Below are positions 8,355 through 16,872 of a stretch of 64,000 nt of DNA, piece by piece (position 1 is the first letter of the stretch; every line of letters begins with the position of its first letter). A model generated the notes under the pieces. The model had not been told where the DNA came from. It made no database searches and worked only from the letters and a program-made list of their open reading frames with translations. Source of the DNA: Candidatus Pantoea formicae (GTDB lineage: Bacteria > Pseudomonadota > Gammaproteobacteria > Enterobacterales > Enterobacteriaceae). Both the position numbers and the translations under genes were made by a program. The DNA is taken from contig NZ_VWXD01000014.1 of NCBI RefSeq assembly GCF_011752625.1, forward strand, positions 39,955 to 103,954, given 5' to 3'.

Positions 8355-8930
8355 ATGCTGCTGCTGATTGATAACTACGACTCCTTTACCTGGAATCTCT
8401 ACCAGTACTTCTGTGAACTGGGCGCGGATGTGCGCGTGGTGCGCAATGACGCTATCACTCTTGCGGAGATGGAGGCATTGCCGCTGACGCATCTGGTGAT
8501 TTCGCCGGGACCTTGCACGCCGGATCAATCCGGTATTTCACTGGATGCCATCCGCCATTTTGCCGGACGCTTGCCGATCCTCGGCGTTTGTCTGGGCCAC
8601 CAGGCGATTGCTCAAGCGTACGGCGCACAGGTGATACGTGCGCGGCAGGTGATGCACGGTAAAACTTCCCTTATCCAGCACACTGATCAAGGTGTGTTTC
8701 GTGACCTTAATAATCCTCTCACCGTGACGCGCTACCATTCATTGATTGTGGCGCGCGATACGCTGCCTGCTGAGTTCGAAGTCACCGCCTGGAGCCTGCG
8801 TAATGGTGAGCCGGATGAGATCATGGGCTTCCGCCACCGTACGCTGCCCTTAGAAGGGGTACAGTTCCATCCGGAGAGCATTCTTAGCGAGCAGGGACAT
8901 CAGCTGCTGGCGAATTTCCTGAATACGTAA
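8355..8930 (+). CDS. pabA: Aminodeoxychorismate synthase glutaminase subunit PabA
   Basis: PabA hydrolyses glutamine and passes ammonia to PabB to make 4-amino-4-deoxychorismate, the p-aminobenzoate precursor of folate. The 191 residues show the class I glutamine amidotransferase triad: Cys79 in GVCLGHQA, and His and Glu in GVQFHPESIL near the C-terminus. SPGPCTPD forms the oxyanion region. The ATG at 8355 has a preceding GAGGGCATT. Gene order fic-pabA-argD is as in E. coli. PabB is not in the window. Confidence 0.97.
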   Translation: MLLLIDNYDSFTWNLYQYFCELGADVRVVRNDAITLAEMEALPLTHLVISPGPCTPDQSGISLDAIRHFAGRLPILGVCLGHQAIAQAYGAQVIRARQVMHGKTSLIQHTDQGVFRDLNNPLTVTRYHSLIVARDTLPAEFEVTAWSLRNGEPDEIMGFRHRTLPLEGVQFHPESILSEQGHQLLANFLNT

Positions 8931-8946
8931 CTTATGTTTGCCTTCG

Positions 8947-8985
8947 TGTGATTTTTTATGCATATTTTGTGATTATAATTTCACT
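8947..8985 (+). promoter_or_regulatory. Tandem ARG boxes and -10 element upstream of argD
   Basis: Two 18-bp sites lie 3 bp apart, the canonical ArgR operator layout. Site 1 (8947-8964) is TGTGATTTTTTATGCATA and site 2 (8968-8985) is TGTGATTATAATTTCACT; each has two mismatches to WNTGAATWWWWATTCANW. A perfect -10 TATAAT (8974-8979) lies inside site 2, so arginine-bound ArgR would occlude RNA polymerase. No strong -35 is visible. Confidence 0.8.
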
Positions 8986-9017
8986 TCAGCTAAATAAATA
9001 ACCCAATGAGGTCGGCA

Positions 9018-10238
9018 ATGGCAGCGGAAAAACTAGCGGTAACCCGGGAAACGTTCGATAACGTAATTTTGCCTGTTTATGCACCTGCGCAGTTTGTGCC
9101 GGTTAAAGGCAAAGGTAGCCGAGTCTGGGATCAGCAGGGCAAAGAGTATATCGACTTTTCCGGCGGTATCGCGGTGACTGCTTTGGGTCATTGCCATCCG
9201 GCGCTGGTGGAAACGCTGAAAAGCCAGGGTGAAACTCTGTGGCATACCAGCAACGTGTTTACCAATGAACCAGCGCTGCGCCTGGCCAGTAAGCTGATTG
9301 CTGCAACCTTTGCTGATCGGGTGTTCTTTGGTAACTCCGGTGCCGAAGCCAACGAAGCGGCATTCAAGCTGGCGCGCTATTACGCTTGCAAAAAACACAG
9401 TCCATTTAAAAGCAAAATCATCGCCTTCCATAACGCGTTCCACGGTCGTACCTTGTTTACCGTTTCCGTCGGTGGCCAGCCGAAGTACTCTGACGGTTTT
9501 GGTCCAAAGCCTGCCGATATTGTGCATGTGCCGTTTAACGATTTGGATGCGGTGAAAGCGGTGATTGATGACCACACCTGCGCCATCGTGGTCGAGCCGA
9601 TTCAGGGTGAAGGCGGTGTGACGGCAGCCACTCAGGAATTTATGCAGGGTCTGCGTGCGCTGTGCGATGAGCACAACGCGCTACTGGTGCTCGATGAAGT
9701 GCAGAGCGGTATGGGCCGTAGCGGTAAGCTGTTCGCCTACGAACACTATGGTATCAAGCCAGACATCATCACCACGGCGAAAGCACTGGGTGGCGGTTTC
9801 CCGGTGAGCGCCATGCTGACCACCAACGAAATTTCTTCCGTGATGGCGCCCGGCGTGCATGGCACCACCTATGGCGGTAACCCGCTGGCCTGTGCCATTG
9901 CTGAAACGGCGTTGGATATCATCAACACCCCAGAAGTGCTGAGCGGGGTTGATGCCCGTCGTCAGCAGTTCGTTGAGGCGTTGCAGGCGATCAACAGCAA
10001 ATTCGATCTGTTCAGTGAGATTCGCGGTAAAGGCTTGCTGATTGGTGCCGCGCTGAAGCCGCAGCACGCTAGCAAAGCGCGCGATATTCTGAATGCCTCG
10101 GCGGCTGAGGGATTGATGATCCTGACCGCGGGCACCGATGTGATTCGCTTTGTGCCGTCGCTGGTGATTGAACCTACTGACATCGAAGAAGGCATGGCGC
10201 GTTTCGCTACCGCTATCCAGAAGGTCCTGGCGGCGTAA
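9018..10238 (+). CDS. argD: Acetylornithine / succinyldiaminopimelate aminotransferase ArgD
   Basis: This PLP enzyme acts in arginine biosynthesis (N-acetylornithine transamination) and in lysine biosynthesis (N-succinyl-diaminopimelate). The 406 residues equal the E. coli length. The class III aminotransferase motifs are complete: FGNSGAEANEAAFKLAR, the aspartate in LLVLDEVQSGMGR, and the Schiff-base lysine in TTAKALGGGFP (near residue 255). The ATG at 9018, with GAGG seven bases upstream, gives the family N-terminus and is preferred to the ATG at 9006. Tandem ARG boxes upstream indicate arginine repression. Its stop codon directly abuts the yhfK stop on the other strand. Confidence 0.97.
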   Translation: MAAEKLAVTRETFDNVILPVYAPAQFVPVKGKGSRVWDQQGKEYIDFSGGIAVTALGHCHPALVETLKSQGETLWHTSNVFTNEPALRLASKLIAATFADRVFFGNSGAEANEAAFKLARYYACKKHSPFKSKIIAFHNAFHGRTLFTVSVGGQPKYSDGFGPKPADIVHVPFNDLDAVKAVIDDHTCAIVVEPIQGEGGVTAATQEFMQGLRALCDEHNALLVLDEVQSGMGRSGKLFAYEHYGIKPDIITTAKALGGGFPVSAMLTTNEISSVMAPGVHGTTYGGNPLACAIAETALDIINTPEVLSGVDARRQQFVEALQAINSKFDLFSEIRGKGLLIGAALKPQHASKARDILNASAAEGLMILTAGTDVIRFVPSLVIEPTDIEEGMARFATAIQKVLAA

Positions 10239-12314
10239 TCAGCCCTTCGGACGTAATGCCTTGAGCCAGCGACCATGATGGGGGCGCTGGCTCCAGGCCA
10301 GTGAAGAGATGGTGTGCATGACGTTCAGGTGCTGCAAGATACGCTTCACATGCTGCTCGACAATCGTTACCGGCCCCTCATTAAGATTCTCCGGCGCTTC
10401 CAAAATGTTGCTGTCATTACCTGGCCCATCGTACGCCAGTCGCTGCTGACAGCGCTGCAGCGCAATTTCACAGGATTGCAGATAACGCTCCGCCAGTTTG
10501 GGGGTCAACATGGTGTGCTCACGCGCCAGAATGGTCATGGCATTGAGGTGCTCCACAATAAACTGGCTGTGTGTTACCCACATGCGCATATCTTTCAGGT
10601 ATTGCGCATCAAACCCCGGTTCGCTTGAGGCCTGATTGAGTGAGTTGAACAGCGCATTGTGCGCCTGGTTAACCTTGATACGTTGATAGGCCAGCTTTTC
10701 AGGCGATTGCTCAGGTCCTAACAGCATCCTCAATGCTTCCTGATACGCTTCCAGCGCATCGTGCGCGTTACTGCGCAGTAATCCGCTTTGCCACTGTGGC
10801 CACAGCCAAATCATCCCGGCAAAGGCGATCAGACAGCCCATCAGCGTGTCCATCATGCGTGGCAGCAAGAACTGGGCGCCGTTCAAAGACAGCAGTTGCA
10901 GGGAATAAACGGCGGTAACGGTGAAGCCGATCATCGACCAGCCATAATATTTGCGTGTCACCAGATAGCTTGCGAGGGTGATGGCCAGCATAAACAGCAG
11001 GGTGGCCGATTCGGGTACCGCCAGGCGCAGCGAGGCGGCCGCAATCAGCAAACCGGCGAAGGTTCCCAACGCACGGTGCTGAATGCGCACGCGCGTCGCG
11101 CTGTAGCCATTCTGGCTGACGAACATGATGGTCATCAGAATCCAGTAGGGCTTAGGAATATTAAAGAACAACGCCAGCGCGCTGCCGAACATCAGCATCA
11201 CCGAGATGCGGGCGGCAGTACGCAACGCGGCTGACTTGAGGGAGAGATAGCTGCGCAGCGCGGGAAACACGGGGAGACGGCGCTGGCGGTCGGCCATCAG
11301 GTCACGCGTGTATAACGGCTTTTGCGTGCGCAGCACGCGAGCGATACGGCTGAAGTGGTAGTAACAGAAGTTCCCTACCGGGTTATCAGGGTTTTGACGC
11401 GCAATCTTTTCCAGCGCGCCTAGCTGCTTCTCCATGTGAAAGCGATCGGGCAACTGATGATAGAGAATGGCATCCGCCAGCAGACGCAAGCGAGCAGAGA
11501 TGGTTTTGGCGTTCCAGCGGATGACCGCTTCAGCGTGACTCTGCTCGACCAGCTTTTGCACTTCTTCCGGCTGGTGCAAGCTCACGGAGATGTGCTCCTG
11601 CAAATCCAGCGCTACCTGAAATGCCCGCGTCAGGCGCTTGTGGCTGTTATCGCGGCTGGCAGAGAGCATATGCATTTGCTGATAGCAGGTGGTGATCAGA
11701 TCGACCGCTTTTTGCTGACGCGCCAGTAGCGGCGGAAGCGCCTTTTCCGGATCGGTGAGCTGGGTGAGCAGCGTGTATTTGGCATCGCAATAATCCGCCA
11801 ACTCGCGATAAAGCAGGCTGAGGGTTTCGCGCATTGGCTGCTCTTTCCACAGCCAAAACCAGAACCAGTTAAACAAGCCGTACCACAGCGTGCCGCCGAT
11901 ATACAGCAGGGGCGGCGCCCACAGGGGCATGCGTCCTACCAGGCTCAGGCTAAAGATGGCCGCGACCAGGGTTGCAGGCAGTAGACGCCCGTGCAGTGGA
12001 CTGATCTCCCCCGTGACACCAATCAGCAGCGGCAACACAAACAGGATCAGCGGTAGCGGAATCTGGTAGTCGGTCAGGAACTGGATGAGGAAACTGCCGG
12101 TAGCAAACAGTGAGCCACCCACAATCAGACGTTTGAAGAAGCGTTTATGCGGTGTATCTAGGCCCGCCATGTTGCAACAGGCTGGGACCAAAGAGAACAA
12201 CAGACCTTTTTGCAGATCGCCAAATAGCCAGCCAAGAGCCACAGGCAGGCACAGCACTAGCGTTTGCCGCAGCGCGTAGTTGACCTCAGGATGATAGATG
12301 ATTCGGCGCCACAT
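10239..12314 (-). CDS. yhfK: FUSC-family membrane protein YhfK
   Basis: This 691-residue inner-membrane protein is of the YccS/YhfK branch of the fusaric-acid-resistance (FUSC) superfamily. One block of hydrophobic segments lies at the N-terminus (LVLCLPVALGWLFGDL, LILFVLPLLIGVTG). A cytoplasmic helical region spans roughly residues 150-350, and a second membrane block lies near 370-510 (PYWILMTIMFVSQNGYSATRVRIQHR). Aryl-acid efflux is the usual guess for the fold; the substrate is not known. It follows crp on the same strand. Confidence 0.92.
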   Translation of the reverse strand: MWRRIIYHPEVNYALRQTLVLCLPVALGWLFGDLQKGLLFSLVPACCNMAGLDTPHKRFFKRLIVGGSLFATGSFLIQFLTDYQIPLPLILFVLPLLIGVTGEISPLHGRLLPATLVAAIFSLSLVGRMPLWAPPLLYIGGTLWYGLFNWFWFWLWKEQPMRETLSLLYRELADYCDAKYTLLTQLTDPEKALPPLLARQQKAVDLITTCYQQMHMLSASRDNSHKRLTRAFQVALDLQEHISVSLHQPEEVQKLVEQSHAEAVIRWNAKTISARLRLLADAILYHQLPDRFHMEKQLGALEKIARQNPDNPVGNFCYYHFSRIARVLRTQKPLYTRDLMADRQRRLPVFPALRSYLSLKSAALRTAARISVMLMFGSALALFFNIPKPYWILMTIMFVSQNGYSATRVRIQHRALGTFAGLLIAAASLRLAVPESATLLFMLAITLASYLVTRKYYGWSMIGFTVTAVYSLQLLSLNGAQFLLPRMMDTLMGCLIAFAGMIWLWPQWQSGLLRSNAHDALEAYQEALRMLLGPEQSPEKLAYQRIKVNQAHNALFNSLNQASSEPGFDAQYLKDMRMWVTHSQFIVEHLNAMTILAREHTMLTPKLAERYLQSCEIALQRCQQRLAYDGPGNDSNILEAPENLNEGPVTIVEQHVKRILQHLNVMHTISSLAWSQRPHHGRWLKALRPKG

Positions 12315-12329
12315 CAGCTCATCGCAAAC

Positions 12330-12359
12330 AAAAACGGCGCAATGTTGCCATCACGCCGT
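12330..12359 (-). terminator. Terminator of crp
   Basis: On the minus strand ACGGCG pairs with CGCCGT over a 14-base loop, then a T-run (TTTTTG). It sits between the crp stop and the yhfK start, so yhfK probably depends on read-through or its own promoter. Confidence 0.7.
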
Positions 12360-12372
12360 GGGTGATAAGAAA

Positions 12373-13005
12373 TTAGCGGGTGCCGTAGACGACGATGGTT
12401 TTACCGTGTGCGGAGATCAGGTTCTGATCTTCCAGCATTTTCAGGATACGACCCACGGTTTCGCGTGAGCAACCCACGATCTGACCAATCTCCTGACGGG
12501 TGATTTTAATCTGCATCCCGTCGGGGTGAGTCATCGCATCTGGCTGTTTGGCCAGATTAAGCAGTGTCTGCGCGATGCGGCCCGTCACATCGAGGAAGGC
12601 AAGGTTGCCCACTTTCTCGGAGGTGACTTGCAGACGACGCGCCATTTGCGACGAAAGTCGCATTAAAATATCCGGGTTTACCTGAATCAGCTGACGGAAT
12701 TTTTTGTAGGAAATTTCAGCCACTTCGCAGGCAGTTTTCGCACGTACCCAGGCACTACGTTCCTGACCTTCTTCAAACAGGCCGAGTTCGCCGATGAAAT
12801 CTCCTTGGTTGAGATAGGAGAGGATCATCTCTTTGCCTTCTTCATCTTTGATCAGAACCGCAACGGAACCTTTCACGATGTAGTACAGCGTTTCCGCTTT
12901 CTCACCCTGATGGATGAGCGTGCTTTTGGATGGATATTTGTGAATATGGCAATGGGACAGGAACCATTCGAGTGTAGGGTCTGTTTGCGGTTTGCCGAGA
13001 ACCAT
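12373..13005 (-). CDS. crp: cAMP receptor protein CRP
   Basis: CRP is the global cAMP-dependent transcription regulator. The 210 residues show the cAMP-binding beta roll (GDFIGELGLFEEGQERSAWVRAKT, the phosphate-binding cassette), the dimer helix (LARRLQ-type segment with TSEKVGNLAFLDVTGR) and the helix-turn-helix ITRQEIGQIVGCSRETVGRIL, which recognises TGTGA half-sites. It is nearly identical to E. coli CRP. GAGG precedes the start. A match to its operator occurs in the window in front of ppiA. Confidence 0.99.
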   Translation of the reverse strand: MVLGKPQTDPTLEWFLSHCHIHKYPSKSTLIHQGEKAETLYYIVKGSVAVLIKDEEGKEMILSYLNQGDFIGELGLFEEGQERSAWVRAKTACEVAEISYKKFRQLIQVNPDILMRLSSQMARRLQVTSEKVGNLAFLDVTGRIAQTLLNLAKQPDAMTHPDGMQIKITRQEIGQIVGCSRETVGRILKMLEDQNLISAHGKTIVVYGTR

Positions 13006-13308
13006 TCGCTATTATCCTCTGTTGTAATCGTGCCCAAAACACAGGGGGCAGTTTTCCCTGTCAGGCGGTGTAATCGTCGAGCGTTTCCAGTAAAGGAAAA
13101 TTATTTCCGGGTGATTCTTAAGCTACGCTTTTGATTCTTCCCGCCTTCGTCTGTGATGACGAAAATATTTTCAGCACTGTTTGTAGCACAGCTTTTGCAA
13201 GCTGTCTTCTGTTGTCTCGCTTCAGCAACAGGCGGAAGAGTCTGGATTGCTGTTTATCAAGTGAAAGCGTACTCTGGCGGCAAAACAGCCACTTCAGGAG
13301 AAAGAATA
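13006..13308. promoter_or_regulatory. Divergent control region crp / yhfA
   Basis: These 303 bp hold the promoters of two divergent genes. I see three small dyads: GGAAAATTATTTCC (13096-13109), GAAAATATTTTC (13160-13171) and ACAGCTT-N4-AAGCTGT (13188-13205). A TGTGA half-site lies at 13152-13156 without a good second half. In E. coli this interval carries CRP autoregulation and a divergent transcript, but I cannot place full CRP sites here. Confidence 0.5.
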
Positions 13309-13713
13309 ATGCAAGCACGAGTGAAATGGGTGGAAGGGCTGACCTTTCTCGGAGAATCCTCATCCGGTCATCAGGTATTAATGGACGGCAATTCCGGCGA
13401 CAAAGCGCCGAGCCCCATGGAGATGGTGCTGATGGCAGCGGGCGGCTGCAGTGCGATTGACGTGGTCACCATCCTGCAAAAAGGCCGTAACGACGTGGCC
13501 GACTGCGAGGTGAAACTGACCTCTGAACGTCGTGAAGAAGCGCCACGTATTTTTACCCATATCAACTTACATTTTATTGTCAGCGGCAAAGCGCTGAGCG
13601 ATAAAGCGGTGGCGCGTGCCGTCGATTTATCCGCTGAGAAGTATTGTTCAGTGGCAATTATGCTGGGCAAAGGGGTGGAAATGACGCACAGCTATGAGGT
13701 GGTCGAGCTGTAA
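13309..13713 (+). CDS. yhfA: OsmC-family protein YhfA
   Basis: This 134-residue member of the OsmC/Ohr superfamily contains thiol peroxidases, but YhfA itself has no proven substrate. The two superfamily cysteines are present, in AAGGCSAIDVV and SAEKYCSVAIML. The ATG at 13309 is preceded by AGGAGAAAG and begins MQARVKWVEGLTFLG as in E. coli. An open frame reaching 13153 has no conserved start. It diverges from crp. Confidence 0.92.
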   Translation: MQARVKWVEGLTFLGESSSGHQVLMDGNSGDKAPSPMEMVLMAAGGCSAIDVVTILQKGRNDVADCEVKLTSERREEAPRIFTHINLHFIVSGKALSDKAVARAVDLSAEKYCSVAIMLGKGVEMTHSYEVVEL

Positions 13714-13720
13714 AAACAGC

Positions 13721-13742
13721 GCAGCGGCCCTATGGCCGCTGC
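13721..13742. terminator. Hairpin between converging yhfA and prkB
   Basis: A perfect 9-bp stem, GCAGCGGCC with GGCCGCTGC, closes a 4-base loop in the gap between the two stop codons. A T-run follows only on the minus side, so it fits prkB best. Confidence 0.6.
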
Positions 13743-13757
13743 TGAAGAAAATCTGGA

Positions 13758-14627
13758 TTATTCAATCCGTTTACCTTCTATCAGACGCTGCACCAGCGGC
13801 GTCATGATCAACTCCATTGCCAGTCCCATTTTGCCGCCCGGTACCACCAGCGTGTTCATGTGTGAAATGAACGAGCCCTGAATCATTGCCAGCAGATAAG
13901 GGTAGGCAATGCCTTCCAGCCCACGGAAGTGAATCACCACAAAACTTTCATCGAGCGAGGGAATCTCACGTGCGGCAAACGGGTTGGAGGTGTCTACCGT
14001 CGGTACGCGCTGGAAGTTAATGTGGGTGCGGGAAAACTGTGGCGTGATGAAGTTGATGTAATCTTCCATCGAACGCACGACCGAGTCCATCACCGCTTCG
14101 CGTGAATGACCGCGTTCGCTGGTGTCGCGCACCAGCTTTTGAATCCACTCCAGATTGACAATCGGCACCACGCCGACCAGCAGATCCACATGCTCCGCCA
14201 CGTTATGCTGCTGCGTCACGACGCCACCGTGCAATCCCTCATAGAACAGCACATCGGTGTTTTCCGGCAGTGGCTGCCAGGGGGTGAAAGTGCCAGGCAC
14301 CTGATTCCACGGCACCGCTTCGTCGTAAGTGTGCAGATATTTGCGCGACTCACCCAGCCCGGTTTTTCCGTAGTGTTTAAAAGTTTGCTCTAACAAGCCA
14401 AAGTCATTGGCTTCTGGGCCAAAGTAGCTGATGTGGCGACCCAGATCGCGTGCTTTACGGATCGCCATGTCCATTTCTGGACGGGTGTAGCGATGGAAGC
14501 TGTCGCCTTCTACTTCCGCAGCATGCAGATCCAGCTGCTGGAAGATTTTACGGAAGGCGAGGCTGGTGGTAGTGGTTCCGGCACCGCTGGAACCGGTGAC
14601 GGCAATAATTGGATGCCTGGCTGACAT
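13758..14627 (-). CDS. prkB: Phosphoribulokinase-like protein PrkB
   Basis: This 289-residue P-loop kinase is related to phosphoribulokinase (P-loop ITGSSGAG-TTT type, residues 10-20; EGDSFHRYTRPEMD; FYEGLHGG). Enterobacteria lack RuBisCO, so the true substrate is unknown. In E. coli the gene sits in the crp-yhfA-prkB-yheU-yheT order kept here. It is likely cotranscribed with yheT and yheU: yheU ends 62 bp upstream on the same strand. Confidence 0.93.
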   Translation of the reverse strand: MSARHPIIAVTGSSGAGTTTTSLAFRKIFQQLDLHAAEVEGDSFHRYTRPEMDMAIRKARDLGRHISYFGPEANDFGLLEQTFKHYGKTGLGESRKYLHTYDEAVPWNQVPGTFTPWQPLPENTDVLFYEGLHGGVVTQQHNVAEHVDLLVGVVPIVNLEWIQKLVRDTSERGHSREAVMDSVVRSMEDYINFITPQFSRTHINFQRVPTVDTSNPFAAREIPSLDESFVVIHFRGLEGIAYPYLLAMIQGSFISHMNTLVVPGGKMGLAMELIMTPLVQRLIEGKRIE

Positions 14628-14688
14628 AACAGCGCTCCCTGTGAAGTCCGGCGATGAGCATTGTTACCACGAAATGCCGCGCGGTGCA

Positions 14689-14907
14689 TTAACCGCGAAA
14701 GTCACCTTTTGGCATGATATTCACGGATTCATGCAGTTCCGACCACACCAAGACCACCTCACCGCGCTCCAGCTGGCGGCGCACGTCCGCCACTTTCTGC
14801 GCCAGGCTGCGTTCTTGCTCGCCATAGTCGGTGCCTTCTCGCAGTACAAAACTTTCAATCAGGTTTTCCAGCGTTGTCACTTCAAGTTCTTGCCAGGGAA
14901 TAATCAC
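14689..14907 (-). CDS. yheU: UPF0270 protein YheU
   Basis: This small conserved protein of unknown function has 72 residues, the E. coli length, with the family block LENLIESFVLREGTDYGE and the ending VLVWSELHESVNIMPKG. No ATG is available. The GTG at 14907 gives MIIPWQ and matches the family start, while a GTG at 14913 overlaps the yheT stop and would add two residues. Either start couples it to yheT. Confidence 0.88.
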   Translation of the reverse strand: MIIPWQELEVTTLENLIESFVLREGTDYGEQERSLAQKVADVRRQLERGEVVLVWSELHESVNIMPKGDFRG

Positions 14908-14909
14908 TA

Positions 14910-15926
14910 TCACACATCCAGATAGGTTGAGAGCCAGTCAGGTACACGTTGTTCCAGCCACATTTTCGGCTTCCTCAGCGTACCGCCCACAAAGCCGACG
15001 TGACCGCCTTGCTGTGTGAGCTGATACTCAATTGAAGGCGACAGTTGTTCGGGCTGCGGGATCACCGCATCGGTCATAAAGGGATCGTCTTTCGCATGGA
15101 TGATCAGAAACGGTTTGCGCACGCCCGTGAGCAAGGGCATGGCGCTGGCACGTCGATAATAGTCGTTGGCATCCAGAAAACCGTGCGCGCGTGCAGTAAT
15201 CGCATCATCAAACTCACGAATACGGCGAAATGCCCGCAGCTGACTCAGCTCCACCGGCAGCGTGCCAGGCCAGGCCAGCAGTTTGCGCGTGGCATTCTGT
15301 TTTAGCTTGGTCAGCAAATAGTGCTGATAGAACCGAGAGAAGCCGGCATCGAGCTTTTCACTGCAGGGTTCGAGCGCAAAGGGTGCCGAAATCGCGACGG
15401 CTGCATCCACCGGCACATCATTCCCCTGCATGCCCAATAAATAGGCAAGCATATTGCCGCCGAGTGAAACGCCCACTGCGGCAGTCGGCACCGTGCCCCA
15501 TTCGCGTTGCAGCCAGTGCAAGAAAAAGGTCGCGTCTTCGGTTTCACCGGAATGATAGATACGCTCCAGGCGATTGGGTTCGCCACTGCAGCCACGGAAA
15601 TGCATGACAACCGCCAGCCAGCCACGCGCCTGACACGCCTGCATCAGACCATGCGCATACGGGCTGCGGAAGCTGCCTTCCAGGCCATGAAACATCACCA
15701 TACGCGGCTTATGGCGTGCCTGCGCGGGGTCTTCGCTCCACGCGAGATCGACAAAATCGCCGTCCGGCAGGTCAAGTCGCTGCCAGTGCGGACGCAGGGT
15801 TACGCGCCGACGCAGTATGCGCGGCAGCAATGTTTGCAGATGCGCATTACTGAATCCGCGCAGCGGTTTAAAGCGCTCGCCGTTAGGGCGATCAAAATAG
15901 CTTGGGTAAAGGCTTGTCTGATGCAT
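14910..15926 (-). CDS. yheT: Alpha/beta hydrolase YheT
   Basis: This 338-residue protein is of the YheT/ABHD1-3 hydrolase family. The nucleophile elbow GVSLGGNM lies near residue 145. HFRGCSGEPNR forms the oxyanion side, and the catalytic His lies in QQGGHVGFVGG near the C-terminus. The family acts on esters or acylated lipids; the enterobacterial substrate is unknown. It is the first gene of the leftward yheT-yheU-prkB group. In E. coli yheS lies next to it; here a 9-kb insert separates them. Confidence 0.93.
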   Translation of the reverse strand: MHQTSLYPSYFDRPNGERFKPLRGFSNAHLQTLLPRILRRRVTLRPHWQRLDLPDGDFVDLAWSEDPAQARHKPRMVMFHGLEGSFRSPYAHGLMQACQARGWLAVVMHFRGCSGEPNRLERIYHSGETEDATFFLHWLQREWGTVPTAAVGVSLGGNMLAYLLGMQGNDVPVDAAVAISAPFALEPCSEKLDAGFSRFYQHYLLTKLKQNATRKLLAWPGTLPVELSQLRAFRRIREFDDAITARAHGFLDANDYYRRASAMPLLTGVRKPFLIIHAKDDPFMTDAVIPQPEQLSPSIEYQLTQQGGHVGFVGGTLRKPKMWLEQRVPDWLSTYLDV

Positions 15927-15986
15927 AAGTCGCTGATAGCTTCGATGGGTTGTCCGCTTTACTGGGTGAGGAGCACCCGAATATAC

Positions 15987-16589
15987 ATGGAACTGAGTCT
16001 TTTTTTATCAATGTTGGGCTTTCTTTGGGTCGCTGCCATCACGCCAGGCCCCAATAATATGTTACTTACCGCCTCAGGTGCTAATTTTGGCTTCCTGCGG
16101 ACCCTACCTTTGCTCATTGGTATCATGATTGGTATGCAAGTCATGTTGCTGATGGTGGCATTTGGCATCGGTAGCCTCATCTTGCTTTATCCCTCTCTGC
16201 ATCTGGTATTAAAAATTGCTGGTAGCCTCTACTTGCTATGGCTGGCGTGGAAAATCGCCACCGCCGAGTACGAGAAGTTGGAAACGGAGGATGAAACCGT
16301 GAAGCAGATGCCCTTCTGGCAAGGGGGATTGCTGCAACTGATCAACCCGAAAGCCTGGCTGATGGCGTTGGGCGCGGTGGCCAGCTTTAGCCTCGCGGGC
16401 GATGCTTACCTGCATTCGGTGATCGCTATCAGCATCGGCATGGCATTGGTCAACGTGGTATCCGGGGTGATCTGGATGGGCTTTGGTTCGTTGATTGGCC
16501 GCTTGCTGCGCAGTCCGCGCGCATGGAAAATCTTCAACCTGGCGATGGGTGCGCTCACAGCGGCCTGTGTGCTGCTGATCTGGCGTTGA
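15987..16589 (+). CDS. LysE/RhtB-family exporter
   Basis: This 200-residue inner-membrane protein has about six hydrophobic segments and the LysE-family entry motif AITPGPNNMLLTASGANFGF near residue 17. A second family motif, LLQLINPKAWLMALGAV, lies near residue 116. Members export amino acids or related small molecules; the substrate here cannot be named. The ATG at 15987 is chosen because it opens the first membrane helix. The nearest GAGGAG is 13 bases away, rather far, and an in-frame GTG at 15966 is an alternative. It is the first gene of the yheT-yheS insertion and diverges from yheT. Confidence 0.88.
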   Translation: MELSLFLSMLGFLWVAAITPGPNNMLLTASGANFGFLRTLPLLIGIMIGMQVMLLMVAFGIGSLILLYPSLHLVLKIAGSLYLLWLAWKIATAEYEKLETEDETVKQMPFWQGGLLQLINPKAWLMALGAVASFSLAGDAYLHSVIAISIGMALVNVVSGVIWMGFGSLIGRLLRSPRAWKIFNLAMGALTAACVLLIWR

Positions 16590-16677
16590 GATAACTTAAT
16601 TATCTTAAAGGCGCACATGATGAAGGCAGCATGTTGTCCGCCAGCCTGGTTCGATTGCGCTTTGAGAAATGGATAAG

Positions 16678-16711
16678 TGGTGGAATTCTTACGATTGTAA
16701 GAATTCCACCA
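16678..16711. repeat. Perfect 15-bp inverted repeat
   Basis: TGGTGGAATTCTTAC pairs perfectly with GTAAGAATTCCACCA across a 4-base loop GATT. It lies in the 283-bp gap (16590-16872) between the LysE-type gene and the MsbA-like gene, which converge. There is no T-run on either side, so a simple intrinsic terminator is not well supported. The rest of the gap shows nothing recognisable. Confidence 0.8.
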
Positions 16712-16872
16712 AAGCAAAGCGGACTTCAACGTATCTGACATCAAGTTTTAGTTTGTTGTGCGCTTCAGTTGGAAATACCTTCACCCGCTGTGCCAAGTTT
16801 TAGCGCTATCCCCTCAAGGCTGAAGGGATGATGGCCAGGAAGTGTATATTAAATCACCTAAGTACTTGTGAG

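Noticed and set aside
13152..13167. TGTGA half-site considered as a CRP site in the crp-yhfA region
   Set aside because: The second half (TCACA) is not present; too weak to call.
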